DNA from: Elusimicrobia bacterium GWF2_62_30
GTDB lineage: Bacteria; Elusimicrobiota; Elusimicrobia; Elusimicrobiales; UBA9959
NCBI GenBank assembly: GCA_001799995.1
Contig: MGUK01000095.1
Span: 1 to 64,000, forward strand
Direction of reading: 5' to 3'
DNA length: 64,000 nt
The notes under the pieces are model-generated. The model was not told where the DNA came from. It searched no databases and saw only the letters and a list, made by a program, of their open reading frames with translations. Each line of letters opens with the position of its first letter. Position 1 is the stretch's first letter. This document shows positions 16,649 to 24,848 of this stretch, piece after piece. A program made the position numbers and the translations under genes.

Positions 16649-19595
16649 ACGCGGCCGCCCCGCGGCCTTCCGAACCATCCACCCTTATATCCAGCGGCCT
16701 CTCGAACCTCAGGTGCCTGATGTGCGCCAGTTCTGTGAAAGGCTTCTCCGCCTTAAGGCGCTCCCACTTTATAAAAGAATCCGCCGCGGTCTGGTGTATG
16801 GTGAAATAGCCTATCCCCAGCGAGGTGACGTTGTGGAAGAAATGCGTCCCGTACGACGGGTCCACCACGAAATCCCCGTAGGCCGCCTCCACTATTATCC
16901 TCGAATGCGAAATGTGGTGCCACTTTACCGGGATGCCCAAGAGCGGGTCGCTTGAGCCCCAGCGGCCCGGGCCTATGATTATGTACGGACGCCCCTCGGC
17001 CCCCAGGCGCGCGTTCAGCTCGCCTATCTCCGCGGTTATGTCCATGGTCTTGAGCGGGTTGAAATTCTCGGGGATCACGTAGATCAGGTCGAAGATGTCC
17101 CGGTGCGCGCCGTTGCCCAGCGCCTGCGGGCACAGGCAGAACACGTTCTCCTGGTTGATATCCCTGAGGGTTACCTTCTTGACCGGGCTGCGCGAGACCA
17201 TGGGCCGCATCTGCAGGATATTGAAGCCCGCCGCGCCCGTTTTGGGGTCGTAATCGCAGGCGAACTCCATCTCGATGTTGGTGCCCATCGCTTCCTTGCC
17301 CAGGGCGGCCAGGGTCTTTAGTATGTCGGCCAGCGGGAGCATCTCGTTCTTGAGGATGGGCGCGAAGGTAATCAGGCGCGGCCCCGGGTTGGCTATCCCG
17401 TCGTAAATGCGGTCGTCCTCGCTGGAATAGGTGGAGCCCAAGAGCTCCATGCTCCCGTCCTCCTCGGCCGCGGCGATGCCGGCGTGGGTCAGCGCCGGCT
17501 CTTCATCGTAGCGCGGCGGCGCCGAGGGCCCGGCGATATTGAGCGCTATGAATTTCTTCTGCGAGTTGGCCAGGAAGTCCGAGATCGTGGAGAACTGGTG
17601 CAGGTTGTGCGGGTAGGCGGGGGAGAAGCGCAGCGCGGTGGCCCCTTCCACTATGGTCTTGCCCAGCCCCAGCGCCACGTGCGCTATCGGGTCTTCGGCT
17701 CCCAGCGGCGGCACCGGGTAATAGTTATAGGACTGCATTACCCCGGCGAAGGCGGGGTAGAAGCGGCCGGAGGGATGCGGCCGGCCCACCACCTGCTGTA
17801 TTATCACGGCCATCTTTTCCTCGTCGATAATAAGCGGGTTCAGTTTGCGGTAGGCGCGCGCCTCGCGGGAGAACACCGAGGCGTACACGAACTTCACGGC
17901 CTGCTCCAGCTCCGCCAGGCGCCGGGCGGGGTCGGGGTTGTTGTTGGGCAGCATGTAGGTCTTGTAAACGCCGGCAAAAGGCTGCGTCTTGGAGTCTTCC
18001 AGCAGGGAAGAAGAACGCACGGCCAGCGGGCCGCGCAGCTTGTCTATCACGGCCTCCAGGTCCCGGGTGACGTAATCGGGCAGGCGGGACTTCTCGAATA
18101 TTTCCGCCACTTTCTCGTCGGAATGGTTCTCGTTCATCAGGGAATCGAGGTTGTTCTGCTCTATGAAGAAATCGAACACGTCGGTGGCCAGCACGATGGT
18201 GTTGGGCACCATCACCGTCACGCCGTCCCAGCGGGTTTCCAGGTCCCCGCTCTTGGAGAGCAGAAAATCCACGAAGGCGAGCCCGCGGGCCTTGCCGCCT
18301 ATGGAGCCGGCGCCGATCTTTACGAACGGCGTGGTGTCGTCGAACATCCGGCGGTCGAACTTCAGCACGGTGCCCAGCTGCGTCTTGTAGATGAACTGGT
18401 GCAGCGTCTCTATGAGGTACTTGCGCAGGCCCTCGGGGTTGCCGAACTCGGAGATCCTCTTGGGGCGGATATTATAGGCCGTCTCGAACTCCGTGCGGGC
18501 GAACAGCCACTTAGAGAAATGGTTGCGCCCGGCGTGGTAGAGGATCGAGTCCAGCGGCACCATCTGCAGGAGCTTGAGCATGGTGTGCATATCGGACGCG
18601 CGGGCTATCTCGGAGCCGTTCTTGTCCGTGAAGATGAAATCGCCGAAGCCGAAATAGCGCAGGATGAAGCCGCGCAGCTGCTTGGACAGGTCCGGGGCGG
18701 CCTTGTACATGAAGGAGGCGCCCAGCGCGCCCGCCTGCACGGAAAACTTCGCGTTGGACGACTGCAGGAGCACCGGCATGTCCGGGTTCTCGGCCTTGAT
18801 GCGGCGCGTCAGCTCCAGCCCGGCCTCCGGGCTGCAGACGCCGTTCATCGGGTATTCGATGTCGCTGATGACGCCCAGCAGGTTCTCTTTGTAGTTTGAA
18901 TAAATGTGCCAGGCCTCGTCGTAGGTGCTGCAGAACAGCACCTTCGGGCGCGCGCGCAGGCGCAGCGTCTTCTTGGCGGGGTTCAGCTCCTCGGCCATCA
19001 CGATATGGGTCTGCTTGAGCAGCTCGGTGTAGATGACCGGCAGGTAGGAGGAATAGAACTTGATGTTGTCCTCCACCAGCAGCACGGCCTGCACGCCCAC
19101 CTCGGCGTCGTGCTCGAAATTGCGCTCGTCCTCTATCAGGTTGATGATCGCCGCGAAGATGCGCGTGTCGCCGTTCCAGAGGTAGACGCCGTCGGCGAGC
19201 TGACGCGCCCCCTCGGGGATGTTGTTGATGTCCTGGATGTTGAAGGAGAGCAGCACCACCGGCAGTTCCGGGCGCCCGGCCTTCAGCTTGCGGAAGAAAT
19301 CGGTCATGTCGGTCTCGCCCACCTGGATCATGGCTATCACCAGGTCGAACGAGCCCCGCTCCAGCTTCTCCAGCGCCTGCTCCGAGCTGGCCACGCGGGT
19401 GATCTTGGGCGCGGCGCGGGGCCCGGAATCCAGCATCTCTCCGAAAAGGGCCTCGTTGAGGCGGTCGTCGTCGGCCAGCAGAAAGGAGTCGTAGAGCGAG
19501 GCCACCATCAGGACGTTCTTGATCCTGAAGGGCATCAGCTTTTCGAAACCGCCGAATTCCACTTCAAAGTCAGAGGCTTTTCGTTTGGAGTTCAT
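16641..19595 (-). CDS. REC-REC-PEP/pyruvate-binding (PPDK_N) domain protein
   Basis: 984 residues from the ATG at 19595; a longer in-frame extension to 19940 would overlap the GNAT gene and is rejected. Residues about 25-150 and 200-400 resemble response-regulator receiver folds (FDLVIAMIQVGETDM, VQAVLLVEDN, GVISDIEYPM). From about 500 to 800 comes a pyruvate phosphate dikinase/PEP synthase ATP-grasp domain (GAGSIGGKARGLAFVDFLL, LAVRSSSLLEDSKTQPFAGVY). The phosphohistidine swivel and the TIM-barrel PEP domain are missing; instead a conserved-looking tail has GPGRWGSSDPLLGIPVKW. It cannot perform complete PEP synthesis. A phosphotransfer or signalling role is inference. Similar long two-part proteins are, as I recall, annotated as PEP synthase in Bacteroidota. 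Confidence 0.7.
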   Translation of the reverse strand: MNSKRKASDFEVEFGGFEKLMPFRIKNVLMVASLYDSFLLADDDRLNEALFGEMLDSGPRAAPKITRVASSEQALEKLERGSFDLVIAMIQVGETDMTDFFRKLKAGRPELPVVLLSFNIQDINNIPEGARQLADGVYLWNGDTRIFAAIINLIEDERNFEHDAEVGVQAVLLVEDNIKFYSSYLPVIYTELLKQTHIVMAEELNPAKKTLRLRARPKVLFCSTYDEAWHIYSNYKENLLGVISDIEYPMNGVCSPEAGLELTRRIKAENPDMPVLLQSSNAKFSVQAGALGASFMYKAAPDLSKQLRGFILRYFGFGDFIFTDKNGSEIARASDMHTMLKLLQMVPLDSILYHAGRNHFSKWLFARTEFETAYNIRPKRISEFGNPEGLRKYLIETLHQFIYKTQLGTVLKFDRRMFDDTTPFVKIGAGSIGGKARGLAFVDFLLSKSGDLETRWDGVTVMVPNTIVLATDVFDFFIEQNNLDSLMNENHSDEKVAEIFEKSRLPDYVTRDLEAVIDKLRGPLAVRSSSLLEDSKTQPFAGVYKTYMLPNNNPDPARRLAELEQAVKFVYASVFSREARAYRKLNPLIIDEEKMAVIIQQVVGRPHPSGRFYPAFAGVMQSYNYYPVPPLGAEDPIAHVALGLGKTIVEGATALRFSPAYPHNLHQFSTISDFLANSQKKFIALNIAGPSAPPRYDEEPALTHAGIAAAEEDGSMELLGSTYSSEDDRIYDGIANPGPRLITFAPILKNEMLPLADILKTLAALGKEAMGTNIEMEFACDYDPKTGAAGFNILQMRPMVSRSPVKKVTLRDINQENVFCLCPQALGNGAHRDIFDLIYVIPENFNPLKTMDITAEIGELNARLGAEGRPYIIIGPGRWGSSDPLLGIPVKWHHISHSRIIVEAAYGDFVVDPSYGTHFFHNVTSLGIGYFTIHQTAADSFIKWERLKAEKPFTELAHIRHLRFERPLDIRVDGSEGRGAAAFT

Positions 19596-19695
19596 AGCCG
19601 TAAATTTTACTAAATTAGACCCGCCGCCGTTTTTTGCTGCCGGGCGCGCATGCCGCCGGATGCGGCGGGCGCCCGGAAAAATATAGAATAGGTGA

Positions 19696-20232
19696 ATGGC
19701 CGAGTACTTCTTGAAAAGCGAACGCATAGGGTTCAGCCGCTGGAGCGAAGCGGACCAGGACAGGATCTGGGAGGTCTTCGGCGACCCCGAGCTGACTAAA
19801 TTCGTGGGCGGGCCGTTCACGCGCGAGCAGGTGCGCGCCGCGCTGGCGGCCCAGATAGCCGCGCAGACCGCCCGCGGCATACAATACTGGCCGCTGTTCC
19901 TGGTCTCCACCGGGGAGTTCATGGGCTGCTGCGGGCTCAAGCCCAGGCAGCAGCCGGAATACTTCGAGCTGGGCTGCTACCTTAAGAAGAGCTTCCAGCA
20001 TAAAGGCTACGCGGCGGAAGCGGCCCGCGCGGTAATAGCTTACGGCTTCGATACGCTGAAGGCGCGGGCCCTGTTCGTCGGGCATCACCCGGAAAACCAG
20101 CCCTCCCGCACCCTGGCGGGGAAGCTGGGTTTCACGTATGTCCGCGACGAACTATATCCGCCGACGGGGTTGAAGCACCCGCTCTACAGGCTGAACGCGC
20201 GGCCCGCGGCGCTTGCCCCGCGCCAGCCCTGA
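19696..20232 (+). CDS. GNAT-family N-acetyltransferase (RimJ/RimL type)
   Basis: 178 residues. It starts with the usual ...SERIGFSRWSEADQDRIWEVFGDPELTKFVGG of RimJ/RimL-like acetyltransferases and carries the acetyl-CoA loop region (LKKSFQHKGYAAEAARAVIAYGF) and the NQPSRTLAGKLGF motif near residue 135. Substrate unknown; amino-terminal or small-molecule amines are typical. It is divergent from the REC/PPDK_N gene, with about 100 bp between, and has a weak SD (TAGGTG). Confidence 0.85.
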   Translation: MAEYFLKSERIGFSRWSEADQDRIWEVFGDPELTKFVGGPFTREQVRAALAAQIAAQTARGIQYWPLFLVSTGEFMGCCGLKPRQQPEYFELGCYLKKSFQHKGYAAEAARAVIAYGFDTLKARALFVGHHPENQPSRTLAGKLGFTYVRDELYPPTGLKHPLYRLNARPAALAPRQP

Positions 20233-20333
20233 GGCGCCCCGCGCCCTCGTTCCCTTCTGATTCCTTGCCAATTACAGCGGCATTTGCTAAAAAGTAGTGC
20301 GGCTCCATTTCTTACTAGATCGCAAAGGACGGT

Positions 20334-21245
20334 ATGAGCAAAAACATCCTGGTCGTAGGTTCGGTGGCTCTCGATTCCGTTAGCACCATTCATGGCAGGA
20401 CCAAAAGGGCCCTCGGCGGCTCGGCCGTACATTTTTCGCTTTCAGCCTCGCAGTTCGCTCCCGTTAAGCTGGTGGGCGTGGTAGGCGGGGATTTCCCGCC
20501 CTCTTTCCGCAAGCTGCTCTCCAAGCGCAATATAGACCTTAAAGGCATGCAGGTGATGCCGGGTCGCACCTTCCACTGGGAAGGCAGCTACGACAGGGAT
20601 TTCAAGAACGCCCGCACCATCGCCACGCACCTCAACGTCTTCGAACATTTCAAGCCGGCGCTCAGCCCGGAGCACAAGACCTGCGGGGTGCTGTTCCTGG
20701 CCAATATAGACCCCGACCTGCAGCGCGACGTCCTGGGGCAGATGGCCAAGCCCCGCCTGGTGGCCTGCGACACCATGAATTACTGGATCTCGCTCAAAAA
20801 GAAGTCCCTGCGGAACCTGCTGGCGAAGGTTAACCTCCTTTTCATCAACGAAGAAGAAGCCCGGCAGCTTACTAAAGAGTATAACCTCATTACCGCCGCC
20901 AAGATGGTGCGGAAAATGGGGCCGCAGGCCGTGGTGATAAAGCGGGGGGACAGCGGTTCCATGCTCTTTTACGGCAACGACGTGCTGGCCATGCCCGCCC
21001 AGCCCGTTGAGAAGGTGGTGGACCCCACCGGCGCCGGGGATACCTTCGCCGGCGGCTTCATGGGCTACCTGGCCGCTTCGCCCGACTGGCGCGATGTCAA
21101 TGTCCTGAAGCGCGCCATGGCTTACGGCACGGTCATGTCCTCTTTCAGCGTGGAAAATTTCAGCGTCAGGCGCACCCACAAGCTTTCGACGCGCGAAATC
21201 GACAGGCGCTTCCTTAAATATACGAAGTCCCTGCTGGTGGATTAA
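20334..21245 (+). CDS. PfkB-family carbohydrate or nucleoside kinase
   Basis: 303 residues, the normal family length. N-terminal VVGSVALDS and GGSAVHFSLSA form the substrate side, and the C-terminal ATP/anion-hole motif DPTGAGDTFAGGFMGYLA holds the catalytic Asp. The substrate cannot be told from sequence; ribokinase- and adenosine-kinase-like members share these features. SD AAAGGA is upstream. It is followed by the protease promoter, so it is probably monocistronic. Confidence 0.88.
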   Translation: MSKNILVVGSVALDSVSTIHGRTKRALGGSAVHFSLSASQFAPVKLVGVVGGDFPPSFRKLLSKRNIDLKGMQVMPGRTFHWEGSYDRDFKNARTIATHLNVFEHFKPALSPEHKTCGVLFLANIDPDLQRDVLGQMAKPRLVACDTMNYWISLKKKSLRNLLAKVNLLFINEEEARQLTKEYNLITAAKMVRKMGPQAVVIKRGDSGSMLFYGNDVLAMPAQPVEKVVDPTGAGDTFAGGFMGYLAASPDWRDVNVLKRAMAYGTVMSSFSVENFSVRRTHKLSTREIDRRFLKYTKSLLVD

Positions 21246-21321
21246 TACTATTACCTCACAGGCTGCGCCTGATATCGCCCAAAAGGCCTATGCCGCCATG
21301 GGCCCTAAGGCCCGAACGGGT

Positions 21322-21366
21322 CTGGGCCCGCTGCCTATTGACATCCGTCAAAGCGAATTGTATAAC
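21322..21366 (+). promoter_or_regulatory. Promoter of secreted protease with CTGGGYC element
   Basis: CTGGGCCCG (21322-21330), 7 bp, TTGACA (21338-21343), 17-bp spacer, TATAAC (21361-21366). The element keeps the same distance to the -35 as at 59551 and 22498. Confidence 0.7.
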
Positions 21367-21409
21367 ATAGCACTGAAGCAACAAGACTAAGCAAGTTCCT
21401 GGAGGAGTT

Positions 21410-22411
21410 ATGAAAAATCTGATGAAAGCGACCCTTAGCATAGCGGCCATAGTGGCGCTGCCCGTTCTTTCTTTTTCGGCGGGCAAGAGCATCTACGGTT
21501 CCGATGACCGCCTGAACTACTACGAAGCTTCTGCCGGCATGCAGACCCTGGCGGATTCCGTGGTCTCGTTCTGGAAATCCTACAAGGTGACCGAGAACGC
21601 GGCCACCGGCAAGATGGACCTGACCGTGAGGACGCTGGGCGACGCCAAGAACCTCTGTCCCGGCCAGAAGTTCCGCGACGAGAACGTGGGCGCCTTCTGC
21701 TCCGGCTCCCTCGTGGGCGAAGATATCGTTATGACGGCCGGCCACTGCGTAAAGACGGAAACCGACTGCGCCGCCACCAAGCTGGTGTTCGGCTTCAAGG
21801 TGGGCAAGGCCGGAGAGGCCGGCGCCTCCTCCGTAGCCAAGAGCGAGGTGTACAGCTGCTCGAGCATAGTGAAGCGCTACCTGGTGGGCGAACCCGGCTC
21901 CCCGGCTCCCGCGGGCCAGACCCTGGGCGCCGACTACGCGCTGATCAAGCTTGACCGCAAGGTGACCGGGCATAAAGTGGCGGCTGTCAACAGGAACCCG
22001 ACCACCAAGAAAGGCGATAAGTTGTTCGTGATAGGCCACCCGTCCGGGCTGCCCCTCAAGGTAGCCGGCGGCGCCGTAGTGCGCGACGCCAGCAAGATCG
22101 GCTACTTCATAGCCGACCTGGACACCTTCGGCGGAAATTCCGGTTCCGCGGTGTTCAACGCCTCCAACAACAAGATAGAAGGAATCCTGGTGCGCGGCGA
22201 CAACGACTATATCTCCACCCCGGCCGGCTGCAACTCTGTGGCGACTTTCGAACAGACCGGCGGCCGCGGCGAGGATGTCACCAAGATAGCGGTGGTTTCC
22301 CCCGACATCCCCAAGATGGAGAGCGAGAAGGACTCGACCGAGTACACCAACGTGGACTCTAAGGGGCTGACGCCCGTGAAGGCCGCGCCCAAGACGACGA
22401 TAGGCTTCTGA
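21410..22411 (+). CDS. Secreted trypsin-like serine protease
   Basis: 333 residues, signal peptide MKNLMKATLSIAAIVALPVLSFS. The chymotrypsin-fold triad is complete: His112 in MTAGHC, Asp175 in GADYALIKLD and Ser244 in GGNSGSAV. The region GHPSGLPLKVAGGAVVRD is typical of bacterial V8/trypsin-like enzymes. Several cysteines suggest disulfides in the exported form. A clear paralogue is at 61226-62263, sharing the mature N-terminus GKSIYG.D.RL.Y.EA. SD CTGGAGG. Terminator follows directly, so it is a single-gene unit. Its target is unknown. Confidence 0.9.
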   Translation: MKNLMKATLSIAAIVALPVLSFSAGKSIYGSDDRLNYYEASAGMQTLADSVVSFWKSYKVTENAATGKMDLTVRTLGDAKNLCPGQKFRDENVGAFCSGSLVGEDIVMTAGHCVKTETDCAATKLVFGFKVGKAGEAGASSVAKSEVYSCSSIVKRYLVGEPGSPAPAGQTLGADYALIKLDRKVTGHKVAAVNRNPTTKKGDKLFVIGHPSGLPLKVAGGAVVRDASKIGYFIADLDTFGGNSGSAVFNASNNKIEGILVRGDNDYISTPAGCNSVATFEQTGGRGEDVTKIAVVSPDIPKMESEKDSTEYTNVDSKGLTPVKAAPKTTIGF

Positions 22412-22433
22412 AGCCTGTTTAACTAAAAGCGAG

Positions 22434-22466
22434 AAAGACCCCCCGGCAGCGGGGGGTCTTTTTTTT
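22434..22466 (+). terminator. Intrinsic terminator after the protease gene
   Basis: Stem AAAGACCCCCC / GGGGGGTCTTT, loop GGCAGC, then a T run. Confidence 0.92.
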
Positions 22467-22497
22467 GCGCCGCCGGCGGCCAAAAGACTTTTGCGGC

Positions 22498-22542
22498 CTG
22501 GGTCTTTCGGCCTATAAAAAGCCGCCGCTGCGCGGGTAAACT
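22498..22542 (+). promoter_or_regulatory. Promoter with CTGGGYC element, weak -35 and TAAACT -10
   Basis: CTGGGTCTT (22498-22506), 7 bp, a poor -35 ATAAAA (22514-22519), 17 bp, TAAACT (22537-22542). From the -10 on, 13 bases (TAAACTATATACA) are identical to those at 27563, and the upstream element has the same distance in both. Confidence 0.6.
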
Positions 22543-22585
22543 ATATACAGGTAAATTAAAAGGCACCACTGTCGCTAATTGGCTG

Positions 22586-23626
22586 ATGAAGGCAAACAAA
22601 ATATACAGTCCCGCTGAAAACCTGAAAAGGGCGTTCGCCGCTTTTCTCTTCGCTTCCGGCCTGCTGCTGGCGCCGCTGTCCGCGCTTTCCGCCGCCGGGG
22701 CCCTGGATTCGCTTTCGTCGCTGGCCGCCCCTTACGCCGTAGACGTCCCGGTCGTTTCCACCCCGGCCGTTTCTACCGGCACCGTAGTGACCGGGAAGGC
22801 GCTGAACGCCTATTTCCTGAGCGTGGGCCAGGGAGACGCCGAGTATATAGAACTGCCCAATGGCGGTAATGTTCTCATCGACGCGGGCCCCAATCCCACG
22901 GCGCCGCTCATCGAGTTCCTTACTGAGCACGGCATAACCAAGATCGACCACGTGGTGCTGACCCATCCGCATTCAGACCATTACAGCGGGCTCGGCTATA
23001 TTTTCGACAATATCAGCGTGGCTAATTTCTACGACACCAGGATGGATAACACCGGCTCCGCCAGGATAAAAACACTGCGGGCCAAAGTCGGTGAACTTGG
23101 CATTAACGCCGTATACCCAGCCGCGGGCGACGAATTGAACTGGGACCCGGAAGTAAAAGTAAAGGTGTTAAATAGCTGCTCTGAACCCGGCGAAAGCGGC
23201 TCAGGCCACGTTCTCAACGATTGCTCGATAGTGCTGAAAGTGACCTACCAGAACAGTTCGATACTTTACATGGGCGACGCCGAGACCGATGTGGAGGAGA
23301 AGTTGATCGCCGCATACGGGGATGAACTGAAGGCCGATGTCCTGAAGGTCGGGCATCACGGCAGCGCCACCGCCTCCAGCCCGGCTTTCCTGGCCAAGGT
23401 CCGGCCCTGGCTGGCCTATATCGAGGTGGGCTACCTCAATACTTTCGATTTCCCGGCTCCCTCCACTTCTATCAACCTGGCCGCCATTGGCGCCACGCCG
23501 CGGCTTACCTACATAACGCGCAACGAGGTTTATACTATCCCGGCCGCGCCGCCGGGCCCCGGCGGCACGCCGCCGCTGCCGCCGCTGCCCCCCATTCCGC
23601 CGTCTCCCGTATTGCCGGCACGGTAG
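22586..23626 (+). CDS. Secreted ComEC/Rec2-like metallo-beta-lactamase-fold protein
   Basis: 346 residues. A signal peptide (about 1-38) precedes an MBL domain of the kind found at the C-terminus of ComEC: AYFLSVGQGDAEYIELPNGGNVLIDAGP, then the metal motif THPHSDHYSGLGY, DCSIVLKVTYQNSSILYMGDAE, and LKVGHHGS. Unlike ComEC it has no multi-pass channel part, so it is a free exported hydrolase, probably a nuclease or phosphodiesterase acting outside the cytoplasm. The C-terminus is a Pro/Gly-rich tail (PPLPPLPPIPPSP). The promoter at 22498 carries the CTGGGYC element. Confidence 0.85.
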   Translation: MKANKIYSPAENLKRAFAAFLFASGLLLAPLSALSAAGALDSLSSLAAPYAVDVPVVSTPAVSTGTVVTGKALNAYFLSVGQGDAEYIELPNGGNVLIDAGPNPTAPLIEFLTEHGITKIDHVVLTHPHSDHYSGLGYIFDNISVANFYDTRMDNTGSARIKTLRAKVGELGINAVYPAAGDELNWDPEVKVKVLNSCSEPGESGSGHVLNDCSIVLKVTYQNSSILYMGDAETDVEEKLIAAYGDELKADVLKVGHHGSATASSPAFLAKVRPWLAYIEVGYLNTFDFPAPSTSINLAAIGATPRLTYITRNEVYTIPAAPPGPGGTPPLPPLPPIPPSPVLPAR

Positions 23627-23640
23627 GGTTTTTGCTATAA
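23611..23640 (+). promoter_or_regulatory. Extended -10 promoter upstream of a 200-nt leader
   Basis: TGCTATAAT (TG at 23632, TATAAT 23635-23640) with TTGCCG at 23611-23616 as a possible -35 (18-bp spacer). It overlaps the end of the MBL gene and would start RNA near 23647. Confidence 0.65.
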
Positions 23641-23646
23641 TGGATT

Positions 23647-23847
23647 TACAGCATTGGTCAGTCAGCAACGTAGTTTCCGTATCTTACAAGCTGCGCAGGT
23701 ATCCTTAAACACCTAAGACTACCTCCCGCAGTGATGTCCTTCCCAGATAGTATTCGGAAGGCGCGTTAAGTTCCTCCCACCTACAATCGGAGCTTAACAC
23801 AAAGTATCGGGAATATAATAGAAATTATATTCGGAGGCTTTGTGTTA
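23647..23847 (+). promoter_or_regulatory. Structured 5' leader with a hairpin that masks the SD and start codon
   Basis: The last 53 nt fold as an outer 10-bp stem (TAACACAAAG 23795-23804 with CTTTGTGTTA 23838-23847, which includes the A of ATG) and an inner perfect 9-bp stem (GAATATAAT 23811-23819 with ATTATATTC 23824-23832). The SD GGAGG (23833-23837) lies in the internal loop. Upstream GTTAAG (23765-23770) can instead pair with CTTAAC (23793-23798), competing with the outer stem. TTCCTCCCACC at 23771-23781 is complementary to the SD. Two further stems lie upstream (CTGCG 23691 with CGCAG 23727; CCTTCC 23738 with GGAAGG 23756). It matches no riboswitch class I know. Confidence 0.6.
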
Positions 23848-24440
23848 TGAAAAAGTACATACCTGTTATCTGTTTTGCTATTACCGCTTTGGCCGGTACC
23901 GTTTCCGCGCGTGCGGACGGCGGCGCCCTTGTGGCCGTTCTTTCCATGACGGACTCCGCGGCGCAGTCCCGGGCCGCCGGGCTGCCCGTACCATCCCTGG
24001 AGCGGGTCGGCCAGGCCCAGCTGAGGCTTATCGACATCACCGAGAAGTGCCTGCGCGACGGCGAGGTGGTCTCCGCCTTCCCCGCCATCTACACGCTGGT
24101 CCATAACGAGGAGAACGCGCGTGTTATAAAGGTTTTCAGTTTTGTGGACATGAAAGGGCTGGAGCGCCGGGTGGAGGTTTATTATACCGGCGGCGACTGG
24201 ATGCAGTACGGCCTGGTTTACGTGGCCACCAACGCCGGCGGCGCCAGGGACAGGGCCAGAGCCTACTTCGTGCAGGAGCTCTCCACCACCGACAGGGAAG
24301 AGGGAGCCGTTGAACCCAGGGTGGATCCTTTCGATAACGCCGGGCTCATGAAGTTCCTGGCCGCGGAGTTCCTCGAGGCGTCCGGCGGCGTTAAGGCCGG
24401 GTTCGTCAGCTTAGCGGAGGCCCCGGCTTCCGCCGACTAA
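23847..24440 (+). CDS. Secreted protein of unknown function under leader control
   Basis: 197 residues with a signal peptide (MKKYIPVICFAITALAGTVSARA). The mature part has mixed strands and helices (VGQAQLRLIDITEKCL, RVIKVFSFVDMKGLERRVEVYYTGGDWMQYG) and no recognised domain. The start is fixed by the SD CGGAGG 9 bp upstream, which sits inside the regulatory hairpin. It is the first gene of a likely three-gene unit with the two exported proteins that follow (24- and 12-bp gaps). Confidence 0.75.
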   Translation: MKKYIPVICFAITALAGTVSARADGGALVAVLSMTDSAAQSRAAGLPVPSLERVGQAQLRLIDITEKCLRDGEVVSAFPAIYTLVHNEENARVIKVFSFVDMKGLERRVEVYYTGGDWMQYGLVYVATNAGGARDRARAYFVQELSTTDREEGAVEPRVDPFDNAGLMKFLAAEFLEASGGVKAGFVSLAEAPASAD

Positions 24441-24464
24441 AACAGGGTAGCTACAAGGAGACTT

Positions 24465-24836
24465 ATGAAAATATTAATCACCATGCTGCTGGTTTCTTTG
24501 CCCGCGGCGGCGCAGGCCGGCGGGATGTACGGCGGCGGCCACAAAGCCATGATGGGCATGCACTTCGCCACGCTCCTTTACGCGGTTATCGCGGCCCTGG
24601 GCTACTGGGTGCTGCAGCATTCGGCGAAAGAAACGGCGGCCTTCGTAAAGCGGACCGGGATCGGGCTGGGGATGTTCCTGGTCGTAGTCGGCATGCTGGG
24701 CGTGCTTTGCGGCGTGGGCAGCCATGTTAAGAAGCAGGCCCCGTGCTGTCCCGTCTCGGTGGAACAGGGCAGCGCGGCCGAGCTGCCCGCCATGATGGAG
24801 AAAGCCGCGGAGCCGGCGAAGAAAAAAGGCAAATAA
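24465..24836 (+). CDS. Small membrane protein
   Basis: 123 residues: a signal or first membrane helix (MKILITMLLVSLPAAAQAGG), a Gly/His/Met-rich junction (MYGGGHKAMMGMHFA), two further hydrophobic helices (about 36-50 and 65-87), a CC pair (PCCPVSV) and a Lys/Ala-rich tail. SD CAAGGAGA. The Met/His-rich stretch and cysteine pair hint at metal contact, but no family is recognised. Confidence 0.7.
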   Translation: MKILITMLLVSLPAAAQAGGMYGGGHKAMMGMHFATLLYAVIAALGYWVLQHSAKETAAFVKRTGIGLGMFLVVVGMLGVLCGVGSHVKKQAPCCPVSVEQGSAAELPAMMEKAAEPAKKKGK

Positions 24837-24848
24837 CTATTGGACCTT

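Noticed and set aside
17484-18899. Plus-strand frame inside the REC-REC-PPDK_N gene
   Set aside because: Shadow of a protein with clear domains on the other strand.
19596-19940. N-terminal extension of the REC-REC-PPDK_N protein
   Set aside because: It overlaps the GNAT gene, has no domain and would be antisense to a well-supported gene.
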